DNA of 5,378 bases from Pseudomonadota bacterium (lineage in GTDB: Bacteria > Myxococcota_A > Polyangia > Polyangiales > Ga0077539), in contig JAEYZO010000420.1 of assembly GCA_023428035.1 (NCBI GenBank), forward strand, positions 1-5,378. Reading direction: 5' to 3'. Shown in pieces: positions 1 through 5,378 of the stretch (positions within the stretch are counted from its first letter, which is position 1; every line of letters begins with the position of its first letter). The notes beneath the pieces are model-generated. The model made no database searches. It saw only the letters and a program-made list of their open reading frames with translations, and had not been told where the DNA came from. A program made the translations under genes and the position numbers.

Positions 1-1024
1 GGCACACGCCCTCGCGCGTCCGCCCCGCGCGCCCGGCGCGCTGCGTGGCCGAGGCCTTCGAGACCTTCTGCACGCGCAGGGTGGGCAGGCCCGACCACGG
101 CGCGTGCGCGGCGACGCGGGCGAGGCCGCCGTCGATCACCGCGGCCACGCCGTCGATCGTCACCGAGGTCTCGGCCACGTTCGTCGAGAGGATCACCTTG
201 CGCTTCGACGCGGGCGACACCGCGCGGTCCTGCTCCGCGGGCGGGAGGTCTCCGTGCAGCGGCAGGACGAGGAGGTCGTGACGTCTCGCGATCTCGCCGC
301 AGGTCTCCATCGCGCGTCGGATCTCCGCCGCGCCGGGGAGGAACACCAGCACGTCGCCGTCGAGCCCGCGCGTGACGAGCGCGGCCAGCGCCGACGACAC
401 CAGCGCAGACAGGGGGCGATCGTCCATGCGCGGGAGGTGCTCGATAGTGACGTCGAAGCGCCGGCCCTCGGAGCGCACCGTGGGCGCGGGGTCGCCGTCG
501 CCGCCGAGGAAGCGCGCGACGGGGCCGCCGTCGAGGGTCGCGCTCATCACCACCAGCTTGAGGTCGGGCCGCTCCCTCCGCTGGAGCGCGCGGAGCATCG
601 CCAGGGCGACGTCTCCCTGCAGGTGCCGCTCGTGGAACTCGTCGAGCACCACCGCGCCGACCCTCGGGAGCGTCGGCTCCGCGAGGAGCTTGCGCGTCAA
701 CACCCCCTCGGTGACGAAGCGGATCCGGGTGCGCTGAGACGAGACGTCCTCGAAGCGCACCTGCCAGCCGACGGCGTCGCCGGGCTTCTCTCCGCGCTCC
801 TCGGCGACGCGTCGGGCGGCCATGCGCGCGGCGAGACGTCGGGGTTCGAGCACCACCACCTCGCGGTCGCCCGCGAGCCCCGCGTCGAGGATCGCCCCCG
901 GGACGCGGGTGGTCTTGCCCGCGCCGGGCGGGGCTTCGAGCACGGCGCAGCCGCGGGCGCGCAGGGCGTCGAGGAGCGCGGGCAGCGCGGCGTCGACGGG
1001 GAGCGGTGTCACGGCGGGGGGCAT
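1..1024 (-). CDS. hrpB: ATP-dependent helicase HrpB, N-terminal part (cut by left edge)
   Basis: This is a superfamily 2 DEAH-type helicase of the HrpB family, expected to be a cytosolic NTP-driven nucleic-acid unwinding enzyme whose cellular role is poorly defined. The frame stays open from the ATG at 1024 to the window edge, giving 341 residues. The helicase motifs appear in order: Walker A GAGKTT (34-39), motif Ia LEPRRLAAR (59-67), TEG (105-107), Walker B DEFHERH (128-134), SAT (161-163), motif V STNVAETSVTI (280-290) and motif VI QRAGRAGR (328-335). HrpB proteins are usually about 800 residues, so both RecA-like lobes are essentially present and the HrpB-specific C-terminal half lies outside. 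The start places Walker A about 30 residues in, as is usual for the family, although only a weak purine-rich stretch precedes it. It is transcribed away from the small gene at 1094. HrpA is the main alternative, but the very short N-terminus and the DEFHERH box favour HrpB. Confidence 0.93.
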   Translation of the reverse strand, partial: MPPAVTPLPVDAALPALLDALRARGCAVLEAPPGAGKTTRVPGAILDAGLAGDREVVVLEPRRLAARMAARRVAEERGEKPGDAVGWQVRFEDVSSQRTRIRFVTEGVLTRKLLAEPTLPRVGAVVLDEFHERHLQGDVALAMLRALQRRERPDLKLVVMSATLDGGPVARFLGGDGDPAPTVRSEGRRFDVTIEHLPRMDDRPLSALVSSALAALVTRGLDGDVLVFLPGAAEIRRAMETCGEIARRHDLLVLPLHGDLPPAEQDRAVSPASKRKVILSTNVAETSVTIDGVAAVIDGGLARVAAHAPWSGLPTLRVQKVSKASATQRAGRAGRTREGVC

Positions 1025-1093
1025 CGGTCGTCTCTGACGAAAACGTGACGGCGGAGAGCGCCCGGATACCCTGCGCGGCGAAGGAGGTCCACG
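1025..1093. promoter_or_regulatory. Divergent intergenic region between hrpB and the 122-residue protein gene
   Basis: This 69-base gap separates two divergently read genes, so promoters for both probably lie in or near it. I could not find a convincing -35/-10 pair at proper spacing on either strand. GATACC at 1065-1070 is the best -10-like hexamer on the plus strand, but it has no matching -35. The gap includes the Shine-Dalgarno of the plus-strand gene. Confidence 0.35.
1081..1088 (+). promoter_or_regulatory. Strong Shine-Dalgarno fixing the TTG start at 1094
   Basis: AAGGAGGT is a full anti-Shine-Dalgarno match and lies 5 bases before the TTG at 1094. This is the evidence for choosing a TTG start over the in-frame ATG at 1154, which has no such site. 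Confidence 0.85.
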
Positions 1094-1462
1094 TTGGACA
1101 TCAAGAAGATCATCGCGCGGCTGCCGTCGGGGTACGTGGAGGAGACCGCCGGGATGGACGGCGCCCAGCTCCGGTCAGAGATCATCAAGGCCGAGGCCTC
1201 GCTCCGCGAGGTCGACAAGGAGCAGAAGGCCGACGAGAAGCTCCAGGGGGCCAAGGAACTCCTCAAGGACCTCGCGGGCGCCTACAACGACGCGCGCAAG
1301 GCCCAGCGCGCCAAGATCGCCTACACGCTCCACATGCTGGAGGAGCGCGGCGAGCTCGGCGAGGTCGAGTTCAACCCCGACGGCGACCTCACCACCCGTG
1401 AGAGCCGCCCCGCCCCCGCGCGCGCCGCCGCCGCGCCCGCCAAGAAGACCCGCGCGGCCTGA
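1094..1462 (+). CDS. Small charged helical protein of unknown function, TTG start
   Basis: I do not recognise a named family. The 122-residue product starts at TTG behind a perfect Shine-Dalgarno. Residues 1-20 are amphipathic. Residues 22-88 are strongly helical and rich in Lys, Glu, Ala and Arg, containing segments such as KADEKLQGAKELLKDL (45-60) and ARKAQRAKIAYTLHMLEERG (67-86), and are likely to form an alpha-helical hairpin or coiled coil. A short acidic stretch (GEVEFNPDGD, 89-98) follows. The protein ends in a flexible basic Ala/Pro/Lys tail (105-122), a composition reminiscent of nucleic-acid-binding tails. There is no signal peptide and no membrane segment. The pattern of an ADEKL..AKE.LKDL..(A)Y.DA helix pair resembles, from memory only, small proteins encoded in tailed-phage genomes. 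I cannot verify that, and no phage genes are adjacent. It is divergent from hrpB and convergent with hflX, so it is probably transcribed alone. Confidence 0.85.
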   Translation: MDIKKIIARLPSGYVEETAGMDGAQLRSEIIKAEASLREVDKEQKADEKLQGAKELLKDLAGAYNDARKAQRAKIAYTLHMLEERGELGEVEFNPDGDLTTRESRPAPARAAAAPAKKTRAA

Positions 1463-1507
1463 GCGCGGCGCGGAGTTCGACCCCTTCCTTCGCTTCTCCC
1501 CTCCCGT

Positions 1508-1573
1508 GAGGTGAAACCCCTCGGGCCAGGGATGAAACGTCCCTGCCCAGGGGTGTTTCATCCCTCGCCCTGG
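1508..1573. repeat. Cluster of TGAAAC-centred direct and inverted repeats
   Basis: TGAAAC occurs at 1512-1517 and 1533-1538, and its complement GTTTCA at 1555-1560, so neighbouring copies are 21-22 bases apart. The two forward copies begin degenerate units that also share CCCT and a final CCAGGG. The outer edges carry CCAGGG (1526-1531) and CCCTGG (1568-1573), so the right half is close to a long imperfect palindrome. The cluster sits entirely between two convergent stop codons. Confidence 0.75.
1528..1565. terminator. 11-bp perfect inverted repeat between convergent genes, possible bidirectional terminator or 3' end hairpin
   Basis: AGGGATGAAAC (1528-1538) is exactly complementary to GTTTCATCCCT (1555-1565). 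The 16-base loop can itself pair CCCT (1541-1544) with AGGG (1549-1552), giving a long stacked hairpin. It starts 11 bases beyond the hflX stop and lies 65 bases beyond the stop of the small plus-strand gene. Neither side has a run of Ts, so a classical intrinsic terminator is not shown. A Rho-dependent or 3'-end-protecting role is equally possible. Confidence 0.5.
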
Positions 1574-1576
1574 CGC

Positions 1577-2986
1577 CTACTCCCCCTGACGGCCCGTGAG
1601 CATCGCCTGGAGCCGCGCGAGCTCCGCGGGCTCGGCCAGCACCGTGAGGTCAGCGCCCGCGTCGCCCCACTGCTCGTCGAGCACCCGCGTCGCGCGGTGG
1701 GCCTCGCTCACCACCTTCGCCATCGCGTGCGGCACGTGCAGCGTCGCGCGCACCATCCCCTCGGCGAAGAAATCGAGGATCACCCCGCGCACCCGAGCTA
1801 CGTCCTCCGGGGCCTTCGCAGAGACGTAGAGCGCGTCGGGGAATCGCGACTCGGCCTCCTCCCGCTGCTCCGCGGTCATCTGGTCGACCTTGTTCACCAC
1901 GAGCCGCGTGGCGATGTCTCCCGCGCCGATCTCCTCGAGCACCTCGCGCGTGACGGCGAGCTGGTTCCACACGTCGGGGTCGCTGCCGTCGACGACGTGC
2001 AGGAGCAGCGACGCCTCGCGGGCCTCGTCGAGCGTCGAGCGGAACGACGCCACCAGGTCGTGCGGGAGCTTCTTGATGAAGCCCACCGTGTCGCTCACCA
2101 GCACCCGCGGCCTGCCCTCGGGGTGCAGCGCCCGCACGGTGGTGTCGAGGGTCGCGAAGAGCTTGTCGGCGACGTAGACCTCGCTCCCCGTGAGCGCGCG
2201 CATCAGCGAGCTCTTGCCCGCGTTGGTGTAGCCCACCAGGGCCACGCGCTTCTGCTCCTGCCGCCGCGCCCGCCGCACGCCCTGCTCGTGCGCCACCGAG
2301 GCGAGCTCCCTCTTCAGCTCCGCGACGCGGTCACGGATGCGGCGGCGGTCGAGCTCCAGCGAGCTCTCGCCCGCGCCCTTTCCGCCGATGCCGCCGCGCT
2401 GGCGGTCCGCGCCGCCGCCCTCGCGCATCCGCGGGGCGACGTAGTTCAGCCGCGCGATCTCGACCTGCAGCCGCGCCTCCCGGCTGCGCGCGTGCCGGTG
2501 GAAGATCTCGAGGATCACCGCGGTGCGGTCCATCACCTCGACGCCCGTGGCGCGCTCCAGGTTGCGCGCCTGCGTCGGGGTGAGCTCGTGGTCCACCGCG
2601 ACCAGCGCGACCTTGCCCGCGCCCACCGCCGGCGCCGCCTCCCCGTCGTCGGCGAGGTCGAGCGCGGGCTCCTCGTCGAGGCCGAGGTCGTCGTCCTCGT
2701 CCTCCTCGGCGTCGATGCGGCGCGCCCTCCGCGTCGCGCCCGAGGGGATCACGCCGGTGCCGCCCGTGAGCTCGGCGAGCTCCATGAGCTTGCCCTCGCC
2801 GAGCACCGCCGCCGCTGACAGCCGCGCGCGGCGCTGCGAGACGGTGCCGACGACCTCGTACCCGAGGGTGTGCACGAGGCGCTCGATCTCCTGCATCGAG
2901 GCTCGGTGAGCGGCGTCGTCGACGTCGGCGAGCTGCACGCCGACGATCACTGCCTTGGGGCGCGTGGCCTTGGGGTCGGGTTCCAT
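1577..2986 (-). CDS. hflX: Ribosome-associated GTPase HflX
   Basis: HflX is a cytosolic TRAFAC-class GTPase that binds the large ribosomal subunit and splits stalled or hibernating ribosomes. The 469-residue product contains the HflX N-terminal domain with its hallmark DHELTPTQARNLER (132-145) and DRTAVILEIFHRHA (153-166). A long helical linker (about 205-247) follows, then a complete G domain: G1 GYTNAGKSS (252-260), G2 threonines in DTT (281-283), G3 DTVGF (299-303), G4 NKVD (365-368) and G5 SAK (389-391), and a short C-terminal domain. It is slightly longer than typical HflX (about 425-450 residues) because of a strongly acidic segment at about 92-116. The usual GETQLE box of the linker reads GESSLE (206-211). 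ATG at 2986 is chosen because homology begins just after it. The upstream open frame overlaps tapT and looks non-coding. No good Shine-Dalgarno precedes the ATG, so the exact start is less certain. The stop is TAG. Confidence 0.95.
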   Translation of the reverse strand: MEPDPKATRPKAVIVGVQLADVDDAAHRASMQEIERLVHTLGYEVVGTVSQRRARLSAAAVLGEGKLMELAELTGGTGVIPSGATRRARRIDAEEDEDDDLGLDEEPALDLADDGEAAPAVGAGKVALVAVDHELTPTQARNLERATGVEVMDRTAVILEIFHRHARSREARLQVEIARLNYVAPRMREGGGADRQRGGIGGKGAGESSLELDRRRIRDRVAELKRELASVAHEQGVRRARRQEQKRVALVGYTNAGKSSLMRALTGSEVYVADKLFATLDTTVRALHPEGRPRVLVSDTVGFIKKLPHDLVASFRSTLDEAREASLLLHVVDGSDPDVWNQLAVTREVLEEIGAGDIATRLVVNKVDQMTAEQREEAESRFPDALYVSAKAPEDVARVRGVILDFFAEGMVRATLHVPHAMAKVVSEAHRATRVLDEQWGDAGADLTVLAEPAELARLQAMLTGRQGE

Positions 2987-3061
2987 TCGGGCGCGGGAAG
3001 GTACCACCGTCGGGGCGGGGCTTGCGGCAGAGGGGCGCGCGGGAGACAACCCCGCACCGCC
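2987..3061. promoter_or_regulatory. Divergent intergenic region between hflX and tapT
   Basis: These 75 bases separate the divergent starts of hflX and tapT, so both promoters should be in or close to it. On the minus strand TACCTT (3003-2998) is -10-like but only about 11 bases from the hflX ATG, with no clear -35. On the plus strand GGGAGA (3041-3046) is the only Shine-Dalgarno-like element and is rather far from the GTG. Nothing stronger is visible. Confidence 0.35.
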
Positions 3062-3769
3062 GTGACCACCGAGCCTGACTCCCGCTGCCCGCGCTGCGAC
3101 AAGCCCCCGAGCTTCTGCGTCTGCGACCGCATCACCCCGCAGCCCACGCGCACCCGCGTGCTCATCCTCCAGCACCCGCGCGAGCAGGACCGAGACTACG
3201 GCACCGCCTCCCTCGTCCTCGCGATGCTGCCCAGCGCCGAGAAGCGCGTGGGGCTCTCGTGGGCCTCGCTCGCCGCGGCCACCGGCGACGACGCCGCCGA
3301 CGCGCGGCGCTGGGCCGTGCTCTACCCTCACTCCCTCCTCAAGGAACTCCCCCCCGACCTCGCCGCCAAGCCCGTGCTCTTCCTCGACCGGCAGGGCGAC
3401 GAGCGCGAAGACAAGAGCCCCCTCGACGGCGTGATCGTGCTCGACGGGTCGTGGTCCCAGGCCAAGGCCATCTGGTGGCGCAACGCCTGGCTCCTCAAGC
3501 TCAACCGCGCCGTGCTCCACCCGACTGAGCCGTCGATCTACGGAAAGCTCCGGCGCGAGCCCCGCCGCGAGGCGGTCTCCACCCTCGAGGCCGTCGGTGA
3601 CCTCCTCGTCGCCAACGGCGAAGCGAAGGAGGTGCGCGAGGCCCTCCGAAAGGTCTTCCGCACCATGGTGCAGCGCGCCCGCGACGCCGCGGCCAAGGCG
3701 GCGCCGCGCCCCGCGGAGCCCGCGGCCTCCACGCCTTCAGAGCCCCCCTCGGGCGTTGAAGACGACTGA
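3062..3769 (+). CDS. tapT: DTW-domain tRNA-uridine aminocarboxypropyltransferase (TapT/YfiP type)
   Basis: DTW-domain enzymes transfer the 3-amino-3-carboxypropyl group of S-adenosylmethionine to a tRNA uridine, making acp3U (position 47 for E. coli TapT). The 235-residue product shows the N-terminal cysteine cluster CPRCDKPPSFCVCD (C9, C12, C19, C21), a likely zinc site. It then has the family motif LILQHPRE (34-41), the signature region VLDGSWSQAK (126-135), LNRAVLHPTEPSIYGKLRRE (147-166) and STLEAV (173-178). In the signature the usual D-x-T-W reads D-G-S-W (128-131), a conservative change. Residues from about 208 on form a disordered Ala/Pro/Glu tail. The GTG at 3062 is chosen because it lies just ahead of the cysteine cluster, clears hflX and is the only in-frame start in the gap. 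Its ribosome site is weak. A start further upstream would lie inside hflX. It is read divergently from hflX. Confidence 0.92.
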   Translation: MTTEPDSRCPRCDKPPSFCVCDRITPQPTRTRVLILQHPREQDRDYGTASLVLAMLPSAEKRVGLSWASLAAATGDDAADARRWAVLYPHSLLKELPPDLAAKPVLFLDRQGDEREDKSPLDGVIVLDGSWSQAKAIWWRNAWLLKLNRAVLHPTEPSIYGKLRREPRREAVSTLEAVGDLLVANGEAKEVREALRKVFRTMVQRARDAAAKAAPRPAEPAASTPSEPPSGVEDD

Positions 3770-3785
3770 AGCCTTTCCGTATATC
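3756..3785 (+). promoter_or_regulatory. Putative sigma-70-like promoter for the TPR lipoprotein pair
   Basis: TTGAAG (3756-3761) and TATATC (3780-3785) are separated by 18 bases, each with four of six consensus positions. The AT-rich CCGTATATCTT stretch stands out in this very GC-rich DNA. The -35 lies inside the last codons of tapT, and the -10 is 90 bases upstream of the GTG at 3876, implying a leader of roughly 80 bases. This is a prediction only. Confidence 0.5.
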
Positions 3786-3859
3786 TTCCGCGCCGCTCCG
3801 GAGGAGTGGGGTCGCCGCGGCGTGGTCGGCGCGCTCACCCCGGAGGCTCGTCCCTACTC

Positions 3860-3866
3860 AGGAGGT
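3860..3866 (+). promoter_or_regulatory. Shine-Dalgarno fixing the GTG start at 3876
   Basis: AGGAGGT lies 9 bases upstream of GTG 3876. The signal peptide begins directly after that GTG, so the long open frame reaching back into tapT is not part of the protein. Confidence 0.8.
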
Positions 3867-3875
3867 CATCCCGTC

Positions 3876-4916
3876 GTGAATCCCCGTCGCGCTTCGTTCC
3901 TCTCAATGGCCCTCGTCGCGGGCGCGTCCCTCTCGGTGGGCGCGGGCTGCGCGCGCACCGCCACCTTCGCCGTCACGCGCCCCGCGATGCTCAACGCCGC
4001 GGCGGTGGGCAACACCATGCAGGTCCGCCCCGTCCAGGCCGCGACCGGGATGCCTATGGACCTCCAGGCCGCCGCGGAGATCACCGCCGACCTCCAGGGC
4101 CGCATCACCAACAGCCTCAACCCCTCCATCCGCCTCGTGGCCGGCAACGGCGGCGTGGTCATCACCGGCACGCTCATCAACAACGTCTACGGCGAGGAGA
4201 TCCAGCGCAGCGACGGCACCTGCACCCGCTCGGTGCCCTACTACGCCCAGGGCCGCACGCAGTACCGCGTCGAGAACTACGCCTGCACCACCCTGACCCG
4301 CATCGGCACGGCGCACGCGACGATCCAGTTCCAGGTGCTGCACGGCACCAGCGGCGAGGCCATCTTCGACCAGACCTACGAGGACACCGCGCGCAACACC
4401 ACCACGGGGCGCATCAGCGCGTACGAGCGCTCCGAGCCCGCGCCCATCGACGGCCTCGGGATGCTCCACGCCATCCGCACCACCCTCACCGAGCACTTCG
4501 CGCACGTCATCCTCCCGTGGCGCGAGAACGTCACCGTCGAGTTCGAGGACTGCGACGGCGAGAGCCGCTGCCGCCAGGGCTTCGAGATGGTGCAGCACGG
4601 CAACCTCGCCGGCGCCGAGCCGCTCTTCACCGCGGTCATCGGCCAGTTCTCGAACCCCGGCGTGCCCGTGCCCCCGGGGCAGGCCGAGCGCGTCGGCGAG
4701 GCCTTCTACAACCGCGGCATCACCCGATCGTACATGGGCAACTACTCCCGCGCGGTGGCCGACCTGACCCGCGCGATCCAGCTCCGCCCCGACGAGAGCG
4801 ACTGGCAGCAGGAGCTCCAGAACGCCCAGCGCATGGCCCGGGACCAGGAGTCGCTGCGCCAGCAGGGCGCGGTGCAGAACGAGACCCAGAACGTGCAGCA
4901 GGCGGGCACCCCGTGA
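3876..4916 (+). CDS. Exported TPR protein, probable lipoprotein, function unknown
   Basis: The 346-residue product starts at GTG behind AGGAGGT. A signal peptide is clear: positive NPRR (2-5), a hydrophobic stretch (about 8-23) and a cysteine at 25. The lipobox (SVGAGC) is imperfect, with Gly and not Leu at -3, so lipid attachment is likely but not certain. Residues 28-220 form an alpha/beta domain without a motif I can name. It begins FAVTRPAMLN (31-40), followed by a helix with AAEITADLQGRI (66-77) and a strand VVITGTLINNVYGEE (94-108), an arrangement loosely like CsgG/LpoB- or DUF6340-type lipoproteins. Two cysteine pairs (C116/C137, C226/C232) could form periplasmic disulfides. The C-terminus has TPR-like helices at about 232-258 and a clear TPR at about 274-307 (AFYNRGITRSYMGNYSRAVA, 276-295), then a Gln/Asn-rich tail. 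Its stop overlaps the next gene's start. It is probably a periplasmic protein-interaction factor, with no specific role assignable. Confidence 0.88.
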   Translation: MNPRRASFLSMALVAGASLSVGAGCARTATFAVTRPAMLNAAAVGNTMQVRPVQAATGMPMDLQAAAEITADLQGRITNSLNPSIRLVAGNGGVVITGTLINNVYGEEIQRSDGTCTRSVPYYAQGRTQYRVENYACTTLTRIGTAHATIQFQVLHGTSGEAIFDQTYEDTARNTTTGRISAYERSEPAPIDGLGMLHAIRTTLTEHFAHVILPWRENVTVEFEDCDGESRCRQGFEMVQHGNLAGAEPLFTAVIGQFSNPGVPVPPGQAERVGEAFYNRGITRSYMGNYSRAVADLTRAIQLRPDESDWQQELQNAQRMARDQESLRQQGAVQNETQNVQQAGTP

Positions 4917-5378
4917 AGCCCCGCAGCGCCATCGCCGCGGCGGCGCTGGTCGCCGCGGGCTCAGCCGCGCTGTGGTCGTGCAGGACCCAGGGCGACGCGA
5001 CGGTGAACACCGCGCAGCTCCAGGCGGCGAACTCGCAGTTCTTCCAGGAGCAGATCCGGCTCGCGCGCGAGGCCCTCGCCAGGCAGGAGTGGGAGGCCGC
5101 GAGGCAGAACCTCGAGGGCATCGTCGACGCCGTCCCCGCGACGGACCCGCTCGGCGCCGAGGCGAGGGCGGGCCTGGCCGAGATCGCCTTCGAGCTCGGA
5201 GACTACCAGCGGGCCATCCAGGTCGCGGCGGAGGTCCCCCCGGGCACCGCCCACACCGCGAGGGCGCTGGAGTACCGCGGGCTCGCGCAGCTCTTCTCGT
5301 GCGACTTCGACGCGGCGACGCAGACCTTCTACCAGCTCGCCGAGGCCGACCCGCCCCGCGGGAGGGTCTGGCTCGGCG
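4913..5378 (+). CDS. TPR-repeat lipoprotein, N-terminal part (cut by right edge)
   Basis: The frame is open from the GTG at 4913 to the edge, giving 155 residues. The start overlaps the previous stop as GTGA, and AGGCGGG (4900-4906) lies 6 bases upstream, so translation is probably coupled. The N-terminus is a lipoprotein-type signal: KPR (2-4), an Ala/Val-rich hydrophobic core (6-20) and the lipobox LWSC ending at C23. The Trp at -2 is unusual. The mature part has repeated TPR-like helix pairs at about 44-77, 82-115 and 116-149, for example RAGLAEIAFELGDYQRAIQV (85-104) and YRGLAQLFSCDFDAATQTFY (121-140). It continues beyond the window, so the number of repeats and any C-terminal domain are unknown. 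Along with the preceding gene it looks like a two-component envelope TPR unit. Resemblance to BamD- or Pal/Tol-linked TPR lipoproteins is only architectural. Confidence 0.85.
   Translation, partial: MKPRSAIAAAALVAAGSAALWSCRTQGDATVNTAQLQAANSQFFQEQIRLAREALARQEWEAARQNLEGIVDAVPATDPLGAEARAGLAEIAFELGDYQRAIQVAAEVPPGTAHTARALEYRGLAQLFSCDFDAATQTFYQLAEADPPRGRVWLG

Noticed and set aside
104..1048. Plus-strand open frame of 314 codons
   Set aside because: It lies opposite hrpB, is Arg/His/Glu-rich with no motif, and exists because high GC suppresses stops. The minus-strand frame carries all the helicase motifs.
1035..1050. TGACG direct repeat (1035-1039 and 1046-1050) as an operator in the hrpB divergent gap
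   Set aside because: Two 5-base matches in a GC-rich gap are easily due to chance, and no flanking symmetry supports a binding site.
1508..1573. CRISPR array or IS end
   Set aside because: The repeats are only about 21-22 bases apart with no variable spacers, and no transposase or cas gene is near.
1511..2818. Plus-strand open frame of 435 codons opposite hflX
   Set aside because: Its low-complexity Arg/His/Leu/Val translation is typical of an antisense shadow. The minus strand has a complete set of GTPase motifs.
2870..3061. Upstream extension of the tapT frame to an ATG at 2870
   Set aside because: It runs antisense through the start of hflX and adds unstructured Gly/Arg-rich sequence ahead of the cysteine cluster that normally begins this family.
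2987..3520. Upstream extension of the hflX frame by 178 codons
   Set aside because: It overlaps tapT on the opposite strand, its translation is low-complexity, and HflX homology starts just after the ATG at 2986.
3597..3875. Upstream extension of the first TPR protein into tapT
   Set aside because: It would bury the signal peptide more than 90 residues inside the protein. AGGAGGT and the GTG at 3876 give a much better start.
3903..4598. Minus-strand open frame of 231 codons opposite the first TPR protein
   Set aside because: It is an Ala/Gly/Val/Arg-rich shadow with no motif. The plus strand has a signal peptide and TPRs.

Overview
The DNA is very rich in G+C, with nearly every third codon position G or C. 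It has compact divergent and convergent gene pairs, frequent GTG/TTG starts and Ala/Pro-rich tails. This suggests a high-GC Gram-negative bacterium with many lipoproteins and TPR proteins. A myxobacterium (Myxococcota, for example a Polyangiales relative) is my best guess, but it rests on style and gene content and not on a diagnostic marker.

Layout: (1) 1-1024, minus strand: the N-terminal 341 residues of the DEAH-type helicase HrpB, cut by the left edge. (2) 1094-1462, plus strand: a small charged, helical protein of unknown function, with a perfect Shine-Dalgarno and a TTG start, divergent from hrpB. (3) 1463-1576: a convergent gap holding a compact set of TGAAAC-containing direct and inverted repeats, including an 11-bp perfect inverted repeat. 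(4) 1577-2986, minus strand: a complete HflX GTPase with an acidic insertion in its N-terminal domain. (5) 3062-3769, plus strand: a complete DTW-domain tRNA-uridine aminocarboxypropyltransferase (TapT type), divergent from hflX. (6) 3876-4916 and 4913-5378, plus strand: two probable exported (lipo)proteins with TPR repeats, overlapping by GTGA and therefore probably one operon. The second runs off the right edge. A plausible sigma-70-like promoter sits at the end of tapT, just ahead of this pair.

Three of the genes concern RNA or translation: an HrpB helicase, the HflX ribosome-splitting GTPase, and the TapT tRNA modification enzyme. They lie on alternating strands, so they are neighbours and not an operon. 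The TPR pair is a separate envelope unit. I see no RNA genes, CRISPR arrays, insertion sequences or toxin/defence modules, and no convincing new multi-gene system. The items most worth a second look are the repeat cluster at 1508-1573, the unassigned 122-residue protein, the HflX insertion, and the TPR lipoprotein pair with paired cysteines. All gaps between genes are shorter than 120 bases.
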